Positions 52,454-60,246 of a stretch of 64,000 nucleotides of DNA are shown here, piece by piece. Numbering within the stretch: position 1 is the first letter of the stretch; the number at the start of each line of letters is the position of its first letter. The notes beneath the pieces are model-generated. The model had not been told where the DNA came from, ran no database searches, and saw only the letters and a program-made list of their open reading frames with translations. This stretch comes from an uncultured Blautia sp. (lineage in GTDB: Bacteria > Bacillota > Clostridia > Lachnospirales > Lachnospiraceae). The stretch spans positions 35,500 through 99,499 of the forward strand of contig CALBGI010000079.1 in assembly GCA_937893675.1 (NCBI GenBank), written 5' to 3'. The position numbers were made by a program, and so were the translations under genes.

Positions 52454-52861
52454 TTATTTCAGAACCGGAAGGATTTTTTCTACGTCGGTATGCGGTCTCG
52501 GGATTACATGAGTCGCTACCAGCTCTCCAAGTCTGGATGCTGCTGCGCTTCCGCTCTCTACTGCAGATTTTACTGCTCCTACGTCTCCGCGAACCATAAC
52601 AGTTACAAGACCGGAACCGATCTTCTCTGTTCCTACCAGAGCAACGTTTGCTGCTTTGCACATCTGGTCAGCAGCCTCGATTGCTGCAGTCAGTCCTCTG
52701 GTTTCAACCATTCCTAATGCTTCCTGTGTCATAATTTTTTCCTCCTTATACACTGTCTGGGGTGTTGCTGCTTTTGTTTCGGTTTTTCTAGCCGTCCGTC
52801 TGGGTGCGGCTGCCTTTCTCGGGGCTGTTGTTTTTGCTGTTGTTTTTTTCTCTTCAGCCAT
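52454..52861 (-). CDS. PduA-like shell protein with 43-residue basic N-terminal extension and a second internal start
   Basis: 135 residues from the ATG at 52861. The last 92 residues are a BMC-H domain nearly identical to the one at 53335 (EALGMVETRGLTAAIEAAD, RPHTDVEKILPV). The first 43 residues are Lys/Arg/Ala/Thr-rich (AEEKKTTAKTTAPRKAAAPR). A perfect GGAGG (52741-52745) lies 8 bases before an in-frame ATG at 52732, so a short 92-residue form should also be made. The long start overlaps the upstream stop (ATGA-type) behind AGGGGG. In pdu operons PduB/PduB' shows a similar two-start pattern, and PduB is absent here. Confidence 0.85.
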   Translation of the reverse strand: MAEEKKTTAKTTAPRKAAAPRRTARKTETKAATPQTVYKEEKIMTQEALGMVETRGLTAAIEAADQMCKAANVALVGTEKIGSGLVTVMVRGDVGAVKSAVESGSAAASRLGELVATHVIPRPHTDVEKILPVLK

Positions 52862-53166
52862 CATTCATCCCCCTGTTGACTCTTTTTCCATCGACTCGCG
52901 CTCAATTCCACCATCTTGACGATTTCTTCATGCGGGCGGGCAATTACCGCGTAGCTTGCCGGTTTCTTTATGGCTTTGGCTGCTGCCGTCTCAACGGCCT
53001 CCGTAACCGCTGCCACATCGCCTTCTACAATAATGGTCACAAGTCGTCCGCCCAGCTTACGTTCCCAGGATGCCAGCTCAACGTCTGCCGTCTTGCACAT
53101 AATGTCCAGAGCATCCAGCGCCGCAACCACACCCGTGATCTCAATAAAACCATATGATTTACTCAT
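52861..53166 (-). CDS. Single BMC-domain shell protein
   Basis: 101 residues, BMC-H (SKSYGFIEITGVVAALDALD, VIARPHEEIVKMVEL), with a basic C-terminal tail (ASRWKKSQQG). AAGGAG lies upstream of ATG 53166; the earlier in-frame ATG at 53283 lies across a long hairpin and lacks support. Its sequence is distinct from the two near-identical PduA-like genes flanking it, so it probably forms a different tile. Confidence 0.9.
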   Translation of the reverse strand: MSKSYGFIEITGVVAALDALDIMCKTADVELASWERKLGGRLVTIIVEGDVAAVTEAVETAAAKAIKKPASYAVIARPHEEIVKMVELSASRWKKSQQGDE

Positions 53167-53254
53167 GAGCGAACTCCTTTTTTGTATGATATTTATGCTG
53201 CTGTTCCACCTCGATTCCGCTTCTCTACATCTCGGTGCGGGCATTCGCCCTATA

Positions 53255-53315
53255 CAGATTGCTTTGTAAGCTCCTGCCTGCAAGCAAGCTTGCGCAGGTT
53301 CTTACTTGCAATCTG
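53255..53315 (-). repeat. Long imperfect hairpin between two shell genes
   Basis: Outer stem CAGATTGC / GCAATCTG (8 bp), middle stem GTAAG / CTTAC, then CCTG / CAGG and CAAGC / GCTTG near the loop, with small bulges. It spans 61 bases in the 168-base gap between the shell genes at 53335 and 53166. No U-tract follows, so it is probably an mRNA stability or processing element that sets relative shell-protein levels. The structure is seen by eye; the function is inferred. Confidence 0.6.
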
Positions 53316-53334
53316 TGCACAGCTCATTGCTAAA

Positions 53335-53610
53335 TCAGATGGTCGGAAGGATCTTCTCTACATCATTGTGCGGTCTCGGAATTACATGCGTTGCTACCAG
53401 CTCACCAAGTCTGGATGCTGCTGCGCTTCCGCTCTCTACTGCTGCCTTAACAGCTCCTACATCTCCACGAACCATAACAGTTACAAGACCGGAACCGATT
53501 TTCTCTGTTCCTACCAGAGTAACCTCTGCTGCTTTTGTCATTGCATCTGCAGCCTCGATCGCTGCGGTAAGTCCTCTGGTCTCAACCATTCCTAATGCTT
53601 CCTGTGCCAT
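53335..53610 (-). CDS. PduA/PduJ-like hexameric shell protein
   Basis: 91 residues, canonical BMC-H: EALGMVETRGLTAAIEAAD, KIGSGLVTVMVRGDVGAVK, and the C-terminal RPHNDVEKIL. Nearly identical to the C-terminal part of the protein at 52454, so the two derive from a tandem duplication. Ribosome site AGGAGG. This should be the main facet protein of the shell. Confidence 0.94.
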   Translation of the reverse strand: MAQEALGMVETRGLTAAIEAADAMTKAAEVTLVGTEKIGSGLVTVMVRGDVGAVKAAVESGSAAASRLGELVATHVIPRPHNDVEKILPTI

Positions 53611-53652
53611 GCTTTATTTCCTCCTAAAATAACTAAAATAAATTGATATTTT

Positions 53653-53967
53653 CTAACTCTTATCCAGGGCGCTGATTTTCAGCATCTTACGCGTTCCCTC
53701 CTCGGGGTTTGGGATCACATAGTGCTGTACCACACCAGTCATTTTTTCTGCCACTTCCATGCCGGCCTGTACAGCCGCAGTCACGTCCTCCACGCTGCCT
53801 CTGTACTTAATGCAGACCAGAAGAGGCACCGGCAGGCTGTCAGCGTTGGCAGGCTTGTTTTTGTCAAATACCTCCAGACGGACATTCGCCGCCTTGCATC
53901 CGGCATCTCCTGCCACAAAGGCTGTTGTCAGCCCGAAAACCTCTAAAATTCCTACAGCATCTGCCAT
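53653..53967 (-). CDS. Divergent single BMC-domain shell protein
   Basis: 104 residues, BMC-H fold (ADAVGILEVFGLTTAFVAGDA, HYVIPNPEEGTRKML). It carries an insertion after the second strand (EVFDKNKPANADSLPVPLL) that could line or narrow the pore. It is distinct in sequence from the PduA-like pair and has not been matched to a named Pdu protein. Confidence 0.88.
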   Translation of the reverse strand: MADAVGILEVFGLTTAFVAGDAGCKAANVRLEVFDKNKPANADSLPVPLLVCIKYRGSVEDVTAAVQAGMEVAEKMTGVVQHYVIPNPEEGTRKMLKISALDKS

Positions 53968-53991
53968 ATTGCTTCTCCTTTATAACCAGGA

Positions 53992-55215
53992 TTATTTATT
54001 GATCACCGCAATCTTGAGACCTGTCATTGCCAGGTTTGTCTCCAGAGCCTCGTTGATCTGCTCCAGCGGGAATCTGTGTGTGATCAGATCAGACATGGGA
54101 AGTCCGATCGCTTTTGCTCTCTTCAGGAAATCAAAGGTGGTTGCGTAGTCTCTCAGGTTGTATACCCAGGAACCAACCAGGTTGATCTCTTTGGAGCAAA
54201 GGTCAAAGTGCGGGTTAATGGTAGCGTCTCCGCCGTTGATGAAGAAACCAAGCTCGCAGAGACCGCCGCCGTTGCGGATGAATTTGTAGATGTTTGCATG
54301 TGCCTTGGGATTACCGGTGCACTGGAATGCAAAGTCTGCAAGATGTCCGCCGAAGGCCGCTTCCACTCCGCCGGCCAGAGCCTCAATGCCCTGGAAGTTT
54401 GCAAAGTTGACTGTCTCTGTTGCGCCCATCTTCTTGGCAAATTCAAGACGCTGCTCATTTCCGTCCACTGCGCAGATATTCTGTACACCCATGGTGTGCA
54501 GCACTGCGATACAGATCAGACCGATGGGGCCGCAGCCCTGAACAACGACTCTGCTGTTGAACTTGAGGATTCCGGTTGTTTTTGCTCTCTCAACTGCATG
54601 CACCAGAACTGCGCATGGCTCGATGAGGATACGGGAATCCAGATCCAGGTCGCTTACATTGAAGAATGTGGAACCGAATTTGCCGCCGCGGATAAAGATG
54701 TAATCTGCAAACCAACCGTTGAATTTTACGTCATCATCCGGAAGCAGGCCGTATACGTCAGCACCGCCTACATTCTTCTTGTTCAGGTCGAACATTGTGA
54801 TCTCCGGATCATCCTTGAAGATCATGCAGGTAACTACCTTGTCGCCAACCTGTACCGGCTTGCCGGCTGTGTCTGTCTTTACGTTTTTGCCCATAGCCAC
54901 GATCTCGCCGGTTCCTTCGTGTCCCAAAACCACCGGAATCAGACCAAAGGGATCGTTCTTGTACTCATGTGCGTCTGTTCCGCAGACACCGCAGCCCTCT
55001 ACTTTGACCAGAATATCGTCGTCGCCAAGGGGCGGAAGGGGATATTCCTGAAGCTCAAAATGCTTCTTCTCGGTCATCATTGCTACTCTGGCTGTTTTGG
55101 GAACTCCACCTGTCGGGCAGGCTGCCGGAGCTGCTGCCTGGGAAGGTGTGTTTCCTGTCATGCCGGAGAGAACCTGTTTTACAATTTCTTCAATATTTAC
55201 ACTGTTCATATCCAT
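53992..55215 (-). CDS. Zinc-dependent alcohol dehydrogenase with N-terminal encapsulation peptide
   Basis: About 407 residues. The first 20 (MDMNSVNIEEIVKQVLSG) form an amphipathic helix like microcompartment targeting peptides, then an Ala/Pro-rich linker. The MDR domain has catalytic zinc ligands in GCGVCGTDAHEYK and GHEGTGEIVA, the Rossmann motif VVQGCGPIGLI, and lacks the usual four-Cys structural zinc lobe (the region reads MIFKDDPEITMFD). It may reduce lactaldehyde to propanediol or propionaldehyde to propanol in the lumen. GGAGGAG before ATG 55215. Confidence 0.85.
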   Translation of the reverse strand: MDMNSVNIEEIVKQVLSGMTGNTPSQAAAPAACPTGGVPKTARVAMMTEKKHFELQEYPLPPLGDDDILVKVEGCGVCGTDAHEYKNDPFGLIPVVLGHEGTGEIVAMGKNVKTDTAGKPVQVGDKVVTCMIFKDDPEITMFDLNKKNVGGADVYGLLPDDDVKFNGWFADYIFIRGGKFGSTFFNVSDLDLDSRILIEPCAVLVHAVERAKTTGILKFNSRVVVQGCGPIGLICIAVLHTMGVQNICAVDGNEQRLEFAKKMGATETVNFANFQGIEALAGGVEAAFGGHLADFAFQCTGNPKAHANIYKFIRNGGGLCELGFFINGGDATINPHFDLCSKEINLVGSWVYNLRDYATTFDFLKRAKAIGLPMSDLITHRFPLEQINEALETNLAMTGLKIAVINK

Positions 55216-55232
55216 GTTCTTCTCTCCTCCTG

Positions 55233-56621
55233 TCAGCGAATGCAAAGGCTGTCAGACATTACGCAGCGTCTTCTCTTCGTGAATGTGCTTGCGCTTGTCA
55301 GACCCTCACCGGTACGGCTCGCGATCGTAAAGGTGCAGTATCCCTCGCCGCCAAATCCAAGTGCCGCATAGGAAGGTGCGTTTTTCACAAGGATTGCAGT
55401 GTCGATTGCTTTCGCGTATTTTGTAATGTTGTCAATATTTTTGGAATGGATGTGTGCGGAATGGCGGTTGCCGTGCTCAAGCCATACAGCCTGCTCTACC
55501 GCATCATCAAAATCCTTTGCTCTTACAACGCCGAGGATGGGCATCATAAGCTCTTCTGCGATCAGCGGATGTTCCTTCGGTCCTTCAAATACGATGCAGC
55601 GGATGTTCGCCGGAACATTGACTCCGATCATGGAGAGAAGTGTTCTTGCGTCACGTCCCACGCATTTGCGGTTCAGTCTTCCGCCTGCCAGAACCACCTC
55701 GGTCAGCTTATCCTGCTCTTCCTTGGAAGCCAGGTAGCAGTCGTTCTCGGTAATGAGATAGTGCATCAGCTCATCTACAATAGAAGAAACTGCCACGATC
55801 TCTTTTTCTGCGATGCAGGGAAGATTGTTGTCAAAGGTACATCCATTGACGATATCCTGTGCAGCCTTGCGAATATCGGCTGTCTCATCCACCAGTGCCG
55901 GTGGATTTCCTGCGCCGGCGCCGATGCCGCGTTTTCCAGAGGAAAGAACTGCGGTTACTACGCCAGGGCCGCCGGTTGCGGCGATAAGCGGGATATCTTT
56001 ATGTTTCATCATGATCGCGCTGGTCTCCAGAGTGGGTTTTTCCACAGTTACGGCAATGTTGTCCGGGCCGCCGGATTCCAGGGACGCTTCATTCAAAAGA
56101 TTGATCGCGTAAAGGGATGTCTTGATCGCTGCCGGATGGGGATTGAACACAACGGTGTTTCCGCCTGCCAGCATACCAATGGTATTGCACAGGATCGTCT
56201 CACTGGGGTTTGTCGTCGGAGTGATCGCTCCGATCACGCCGAAGGGTCCCATCTCGATCAGAGTAAGTCCTCTGTCTCCCGACCATGCGGTTGTTGTGAT
56301 ATCTTCTGTTCCCGGGGTCTTGTCCGCAACAAGATGATGTTTCAGGATCTTGTCTCCGACATTTCCCATTCCGGTTTCTTCCACACCCATGCGCGCAAAA
56401 ATCTCTGCGTTTTCGTGGATTTTTTTACGAATGCAGGTAATGATCTTCTCTCTCTGGTCCATGGACATTTTGCGAACAATCACCTGGGCTTTTTTTGCCG
56501 CCTCAATGGCATCGTTCATGTCCTTAAAAATTCCATGTTTTCCGGCCGGAGCTTCCGCAATCTGCATTTTTGCCATGACTTCCTGTACAATTTCCTGTAC
56601 CATGCTCTCACTTACTGGCAT
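55233..56621 (-). CDS. pduP: PduP: CoA-acylating propionaldehyde dehydrogenase
   Basis: 462 residues. N-terminal amphipathic helix (ESMVQEIVQEVMAKMQ) is the PduP-type targeting peptide. The dehydrogenase part has GVIGAITPTTNPSETI, a GGPGVVTAVLSSGKRGIGAGAG stretch split by the cofactor site, and the catalytic Cys in NGCTFDNNLPC. It oxidises propionaldehyde with NAD+ and CoA to propionyl-CoA. Short C-terminal tail is rich in Arg/Cys. Confidence 0.94.
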   Translation of the reverse strand: MPVSESMVQEIVQEVMAKMQIAEAPAGKHGIFKDMNDAIEAAKKAQVIVRKMSMDQREKIITCIRKKIHENAEIFARMGVEETGMGNVGDKILKHHLVADKTPGTEDITTTAWSGDRGLTLIEMGPFGVIGAITPTTNPSETILCNTIGMLAGGNTVVFNPHPAAIKTSLYAINLLNEASLESGGPDNIAVTVEKPTLETSAIMMKHKDIPLIAATGGPGVVTAVLSSGKRGIGAGAGNPPALVDETADIRKAAQDIVNGCTFDNNLPCIAEKEIVAVSSIVDELMHYLITENDCYLASKEEQDKLTEVVLAGGRLNRKCVGRDARTLLSMIGVNVPANIRCIVFEGPKEHPLIAEELMMPILGVVRAKDFDDAVEQAVWLEHGNRHSAHIHSKNIDNITKYAKAIDTAILVKNAPSYAALGFGGEGYCTFTIASRTGEGLTSASTFTKRRRCVMSDSLCIR

Positions 56622-56654
56622 GAGATTGTCCTCCTTATTATGTAATGTCCGAAA

Positions 56655-57461
56655 TTATTTCAGTCCCAGCTGAGCCATTACCTGTTTTGTAATGCTTGCA
56701 ACCAGGTCAGCGTCTGCTTCAGAAGCTGCCGGTGCGTGTGCCACTGCGCATCCGCCGCAGTTGTGGCAGTTAAGGCCGTCTTTGTTCAGGCAGAGATCTG
56801 CCGGATGTTTGCCCGGAAGTCCCATTTTTCTTCTGATTTCATACAGTTTTTCGATGGTCTCTTTGTCGAATTCCTTCGGGCCGCCAAGCAGTTTGCTCTG
56901 ATACAGAAGCTGTGCGTAGAACTCAACAGATTCCATCTTCATGTAAGCAGCATTCAGGTCTGTGGACCAGGTCAGTGCACCGTGGCTCTCCAGAAGAACT
57001 GCATCAAAATACGGAAGGTATTTTTCCAGTCTGTCCGGGATCTCGTTGGTGGACGGTGTGCCATACTCAGCGATGGGAACGCATCCAAGAGCGATAACTG
57101 CCTCCGGCATGATCGGCTGTGTCAGCGGAATGCCTGCGATTGCGAAAGATGTAGCATATACAGGATGAGCATGTACAACAGATCCTACATCCGGTCTCTT
57201 CTGATATACTCTCATGTGCATTTTGATTTCAGAAGAAGGTCTGAATCCCGGGTTTGCCTGAATCACATTACCTTCTGCATCTACTTTACAGATGAATTCC
57301 GGTGTCATAAATCCCTTGGATACACCGGTAGGTGTGCAAAGGAATTCGTTGTCATTCAGTTTTACGGAGATGTTTCCGTCGTTTGCCGCTACCATGTTGC
57401 GGTTGTAGATTCTTCTACCGATGTCACAGATTTGTTTTTTGATTTCAAATTCGTTTACCAT
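56655..57461 (-). CDS. fucA: L-fuculose-1-phosphate aldolase (class II) with C-terminal encapsulation tail
   Basis: 268 residues, about 50 longer than E. coli FucA. The core has the catalytic Glu in PSSEIKMHM, zinc His pair in VVHAHPVYATSF and a further His in LESHGALTW. The extra C-terminus contains a CHNCGGC cluster, a short Ala-rich linker and an amphipathic helix (LVASITKQVMAQLGLK) of encapsulation type. It yields DHAP and L-lactaldehyde. First gene of the operon; rhamnulose-1-phosphate may also be a substrate in this family. Confidence 0.9.
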   Translation of the reverse strand: MVNEFEIKKQICDIGRRIYNRNMVAANDGNISVKLNDNEFLCTPTGVSKGFMTPEFICKVDAEGNVIQANPGFRPSSEIKMHMRVYQKRPDVGSVVHAHPVYATSFAIAGIPLTQPIMPEAVIALGCVPIAEYGTPSTNEIPDRLEKYLPYFDAVLLESHGALTWSTDLNAAYMKMESVEFYAQLLYQSKLLGGPKEFDKETIEKLYEIRRKMGLPGKHPADLCLNKDGLNCHNCGGCAVAHAPAASEADADLVASITKQVMAQLGLK

Positions 57462-57527
57462 GCTTTCTTCCTCCTTAAGCGCATTTGGTTTCTTATTGTT
57501 GAGTCCGACTCATTCGGGTCTATCTGG

Positions 57528-57556
57528 ATTTTACACTATCCCACATAAAAAGTCAA
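57528..57556 (-). promoter_or_regulatory. Promoter of the fucA-pdu microcompartment operon
   Basis: Minus-strand TTGACT (57551-57556), exact 17-base spacer, TAAAAT (57528-57533), about 67 bases before the fucA start. It is the only convincing promoter found for the 16-kb operon. Confidence 0.8.
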
Positions 57557-57590
57557 GAGAAATCCCTGGTTCCATGTTGGTTTTATGTGG
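57541..57590. promoter_or_regulatory. Perfect 10-bp inverted repeat at the operon promoter, candidate DeoR operator
   Basis: CCACATAAAA (57541-57550) and TTTTATGTGG (57581-57590) are exact inverted copies 30 bases apart. The first overlaps the -35/-10 spacer of the operon promoter; the second lies upstream. The in-operon DeoR regulator is the natural ligand. Binding is inferred. Confidence 0.55.
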
Positions 57591-57661
57591 TTTTCGCCAA
57601 AAAACATCTTTGTTTTCCTTCTGTTTCTCAAAAAACCACATTTTTCTCCCGCGAACTTCTC

Positions 57662-57690
57662 TTGACTTCTCTTTTTCCCTCTGTCATACT
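57662..57690 (+). promoter_or_regulatory. Weak promoter of the PHP-NhaC operon
   Basis: TTGACT (57662-57667), 17-base spacer, CATACT (57685-57690). The -10 is poor. About 110 bases of GC-rich leader with short stems separate it from the start codon. Confidence 0.4.
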
Positions 57691-57802
57691 GTGATCATAG
57701 CATTACAGAGCCAAAAGGTCCGAAGCTGTCTGCGCCTGCGCAAAGGCAGGGGAAGGCCCCTGGGACTCGCCCCATATGAGCACAAAAACGGAGGAACTCC
57801 AC

Positions 57803-58546
57803 ATGTATCTTTCAGACATGCACACCCATTCCATCGCCAGCGGACACGGTACCTCCTGCACCATTTCCGACATGGCAAAGCAGGCCGCCGCACGCGGCAT
57901 CCGGCTTCTCGGCATCACGGACCACGGTCCTGCCACTTTGGCTGCCGGAACCCCCTCTTATTTCCGCAGCCTTACCTTTTCTCCCAGAAAGCGGTTCGGC
58001 ATCGAGCTTCTGTACGGTGTGGAACTGAATATCCTGGATGCAGAGGGACATCTGGATCTCAACGATGAACTCCTCACCAAACTTGACTATGCCATTGCCA
58101 GCATGCACGCCGCGAATTTTCGCCCCGGCACCTGCCAGGAAAACACCGACGCTTTCCTGAACGCCATGAAGCATCCCTGCGTCAAGCTTCTGGGGCACTG
58201 CGACAATCCCAAGTATCCCGTGGATTACGACAGGCTTGCGTCCGCCGCCAGCCATCTGGGCGTTGCTTTTGAAATCAACGAAGCCTCGCTGGCTCCCTAC
58301 GGCTACCGCGGCGACACCCGAAAAAACAACCGGCGCATTCTTGCGGCCTGCCAAAAATACCAGGTGCCCGTCCTGCTTTCCAGCGACAGCCACGGCGCCG
58401 CGCACATCGGCGATTTCACCTTCGCCGCAGATTTTGTACATGAGGCCCGCTTCCCGGAAGCTCTCATATTGAACAACCAGATCCCCCGCCTGAAGGCGTT
58501 TCTGGAAACACGCCAGCTAAATCTATCACAAAGGAGAACCCTATGA
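57803..58546 (+). CDS. PHP-domain phosphatase (YcdX/HisK-like)
   Basis: About 247 residues. Metal-binding motifs of the PHP fold are MHTHSIASGHG near the start, GITDHGPA, YGVELNI and SSDSHGAAHIGDF near the C-terminus. It is a cytoplasmic metal-dependent phosphatase; histidinol phosphatase or YcdX-type activity fits equally well. GGAGG 8 bases before ATG 57803 supports this start over an earlier in-frame codon at 57776. Its end overlaps the next gene by 4 bases. Confidence 0.85.
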   Translation: MYLSDMHTHSIASGHGTSCTISDMAKQAAARGIRLLGITDHGPATLAAGTPSYFRSLTFSPRKRFGIELLYGVELNILDAEGHLDLNDELLTKLDYAIASMHAANFRPGTCQENTDAFLNAMKHPCVKLLGHCDNPKYPVDYDRLASAASHLGVAFEINEASLAPYGYRGDTRKNNRRILAACQKYQVPVLLSSDSHGAAHIGDFTFAADFVHEARFPEALILNNQIPRLKAFLETRQLNLSQRRTL

Positions 58547-59862
58547 AAAAAGGAAACTGGAAGGCCCTCCTTCCCATCGCAGTATTTTTGATTATGTATC
58601 TTGGACTTGGCATTTTATTTGAATATGTACTTCTCATCCCCATGGGTTTCTACAACATTCCCATTGTGGTTTCATTCCTGACCGCGCTTCTGGTTGCCTG
58701 TCTGCAGAACCCATCCCTGAAGTTTGACGACAAGCTCGCCGTCATTGCCAGAGGTGTCGGGGACAAGAACATCATCACCATGATCCTTATTTTTATGGCC
58801 GCCGGTATTTTTGTGGGCGTTGTCGGCAGAGGCAGCGCGGAAAGCGTGGCTTATTTTCTTCTCTCCATAATCCCTGCACGTTTTGCCGTGCTGGTGCTGT
58901 TTATTGTAAGCTGCTTCGTCTCCCTGGCCATGGGAACCTCTGTCGGCACCATCACCCTCATTACCCCCATCGCCATCGCCGTGTCCAACGGTTCCGGTTT
59001 CAGCGCACCCTTATGTGTCGGCGCGGTCATGGGCGGCGCCATGTTCGGAGACAATCTTTCCTTTATCTCCGATACCACCATTGCCGCCTGCAACGGACAG
59101 GGCTGCGCCATGAGGGACAAATTCAAAGCCAACTTCGGGATCGCCTTTCCGGCTGCGATCGCCACTCTGGTGATCATCCTCATCCGCACCGCCGGCGGAG
59201 CGCCCGGCGACGCGATCATAAAAGATTATGATCTGATCCAGGTCATCCCCTACATTCTGGTCCTGATCGGCGGCATTGTGGGGATCAATGTTTTTGTAGT
59301 GCTTCTGATCGGCATTGTCTCCGGCTCCGTCATTATGCTGGCAACCGGCGCCACACAGGCTACCGACCTTCTCGCCAACATGGGAAACGGCGCTGCCGGC
59401 ATGTACGAAACCACCATGGTTGCGATCCTGGTTTCCGCCATCTGCGCTCTGATCCAGGAATACGACGGCTTCACCGCTCTCCTGAGCTTCATCCGCCGGA
59501 TTTTCAAAAGTCAGAAGGGCGGCAAGCTGGGCATGGGGCTTCTGGTCGGCGCCATGGATGTGGCCACGGCAAACAATACCGTCGCCATTGTCATGGCAAA
59601 CCCCATTGCAAAAGAAATGGCTGAGGACTACGACATTACGCCGCAGACCACAGCCTCCATACTGGATACCTTCTCCTGTATTTTCCAGGGCGTGATCCCT
59701 TACGGCGCCCAGATGCTGGTCGCCATTTCCGCAGCCACAGAGCTGGGATGCGATATCTCCGCCTTTGATATTATGCCGAACCTTTATTACCCGTATCTTT
59801 TGCTGGTAAGCTCCCTGGTGTTTATGTTTTTTGCACCGAAGCGGAAGAAAAAAGGCAGATAG
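58543..59862 (+). CDS. NhaC-type Na+/H+ antiporter family protein
   Basis: 439 residues, about 11 helices. The family motif is well kept: GAVMGGAMFGDNLSFISDTTIAA, and the repeat AMDVATANNTVAIVMANPIAKEM occurs in the second half. It belongs to the NhaC/NhaD-like ion transporter superfamily that also includes lactate/malate and amino-acid exchangers, so the transported substrate is uncertain. Translationally coupled (ATGA overlap) to the PHP phosphatase, AAAGGAG upstream. Confidence 0.88.
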   Translation: MKKGNWKALLPIAVFLIMYLGLGILFEYVLLIPMGFYNIPIVVSFLTALLVACLQNPSLKFDDKLAVIARGVGDKNIITMILIFMAAGIFVGVVGRGSAESVAYFLLSIIPARFAVLVLFIVSCFVSLAMGTSVGTITLITPIAIAVSNGSGFSAPLCVGAVMGGAMFGDNLSFISDTTIAACNGQGCAMRDKFKANFGIAFPAAIATLVIILIRTAGGAPGDAIIKDYDLIQVIPYILVLIGGIVGINVFVVLLIGIVSGSVIMLATGATQATDLLANMGNGAAGMYETTMVAILVSAICALIQEYDGFTALLSFIRRIFKSQKGGKLGMGLLVGAMDVATANNTVAIVMANPIAKEMAEDYDITPQTTASILDTFSCIFQGVIPYGAQMLVAISAATELGCDISAFDIMPNLYYPYLLLVSSLVFMFFAPKRKKKGR

Positions 59863-59913
59863 GCTGCCTCTCATGCCCGGCGGTACCATTCCCGGCTGAA
59901 TCAACCAAGCTAA

Positions 59914-59946
59914 AACCCCTCTCCTGTGGGAGAGAGGTTTTTTTAT
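59914..59946 (+). terminator. Terminator after the NhaC gene, probably bidirectional
   Basis: Stem ACCCCTCTCC / GGAGAGAGGT (one bulge, loop TGTG), followed by T7. The reverse strand also ends GGTTTTAG, so it may stop the convergent Cys-rich gene. Confidence 0.85.
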
Positions 59947-59958
59947 TGTTTGTATGAT

Positions 59959-60246
59959 TCAACGTGTTTCTTCAAATTCTTTCATCCGCGCCACCAGCTC
60001 CTGATAACGCTTTGTAATATATCCGTAATTCTCCCGCTTATGAGGAATCAGACAGTTGCTGCAGTCCTTCAGCCCTTTCTCTGTCATGCGGAAATTCCCT
60101 CCGCAGTCTTTTCCCAGCGCATACAAAGGGCAGTAACAGAACAGACAGTTGAAGTTTTCCACATCCGCGCCCTTGTGACAGGGAAAATATTCACAATTTC
60201 TGTGACTGAAATACGAAAATTCCTTGTTTTCCCAATAAGCTCCCAT
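59959..60246 (-). CDS. Cysteine-rich small domain protein under cobalamin riboswitch
   Basis: 95 residues with eight cysteines (18, 23, 34, 37, 39, 48, 62, 65) in the pattern of the cysteine-rich small domain: CHKGADVENFNCLFCYCPLY, CGGNF, and KDCSNCLIPH. It probably binds metal, perhaps zinc or cobalt. A full cobalamin riboswitch with terminator lies about 200 bases upstream on the same strand, so its expression should fall when B12 is plentiful, suggesting a role in cobalt or cobamide supply. GGAGAGGAG before the ATG. Confidence 0.82.
   Translation of the reverse strand: MGAYWENKEFSYFSHRNCEYFPCHKGADVENFNCLFCYCPLYALGKDCGGNFRMTEKGLKDCSNCLIPHKRENYGYITKRYQELVARMKEFEETR

Larger units (their letters stand above)
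57462..57661. other. Divergent control region between fucA operon and PHP gene
   Basis: The 341-base gap between fucA and the PHP gene holds the operon promoter (57528-57556), a perfect inverted repeat (57541-57590), a partial third copy (ACCACAT near 57638), a small GAGTC/GACTC palindrome in the leader (57511-57521) and a weak promoter for the PHP gene (TTGACT at 57662). T-rich stretches elsewhere show nothing further. Confidence 0.6.

Noticed and set aside
52861..53283. 140-residue form of the shell protein starting at 53283
   Set aside because: The first 39 codons run across the intergenic hairpin and lack a ribosome site; ATG 53166 has AAGGAG and the BMC domain starts there.
55080..56645. 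521-codon plus-strand open frame opposite pduP
   Set aside because: Cys/His-rich, no domain, antisense to a clear PduP with catalytic motifs; a shadow frame.
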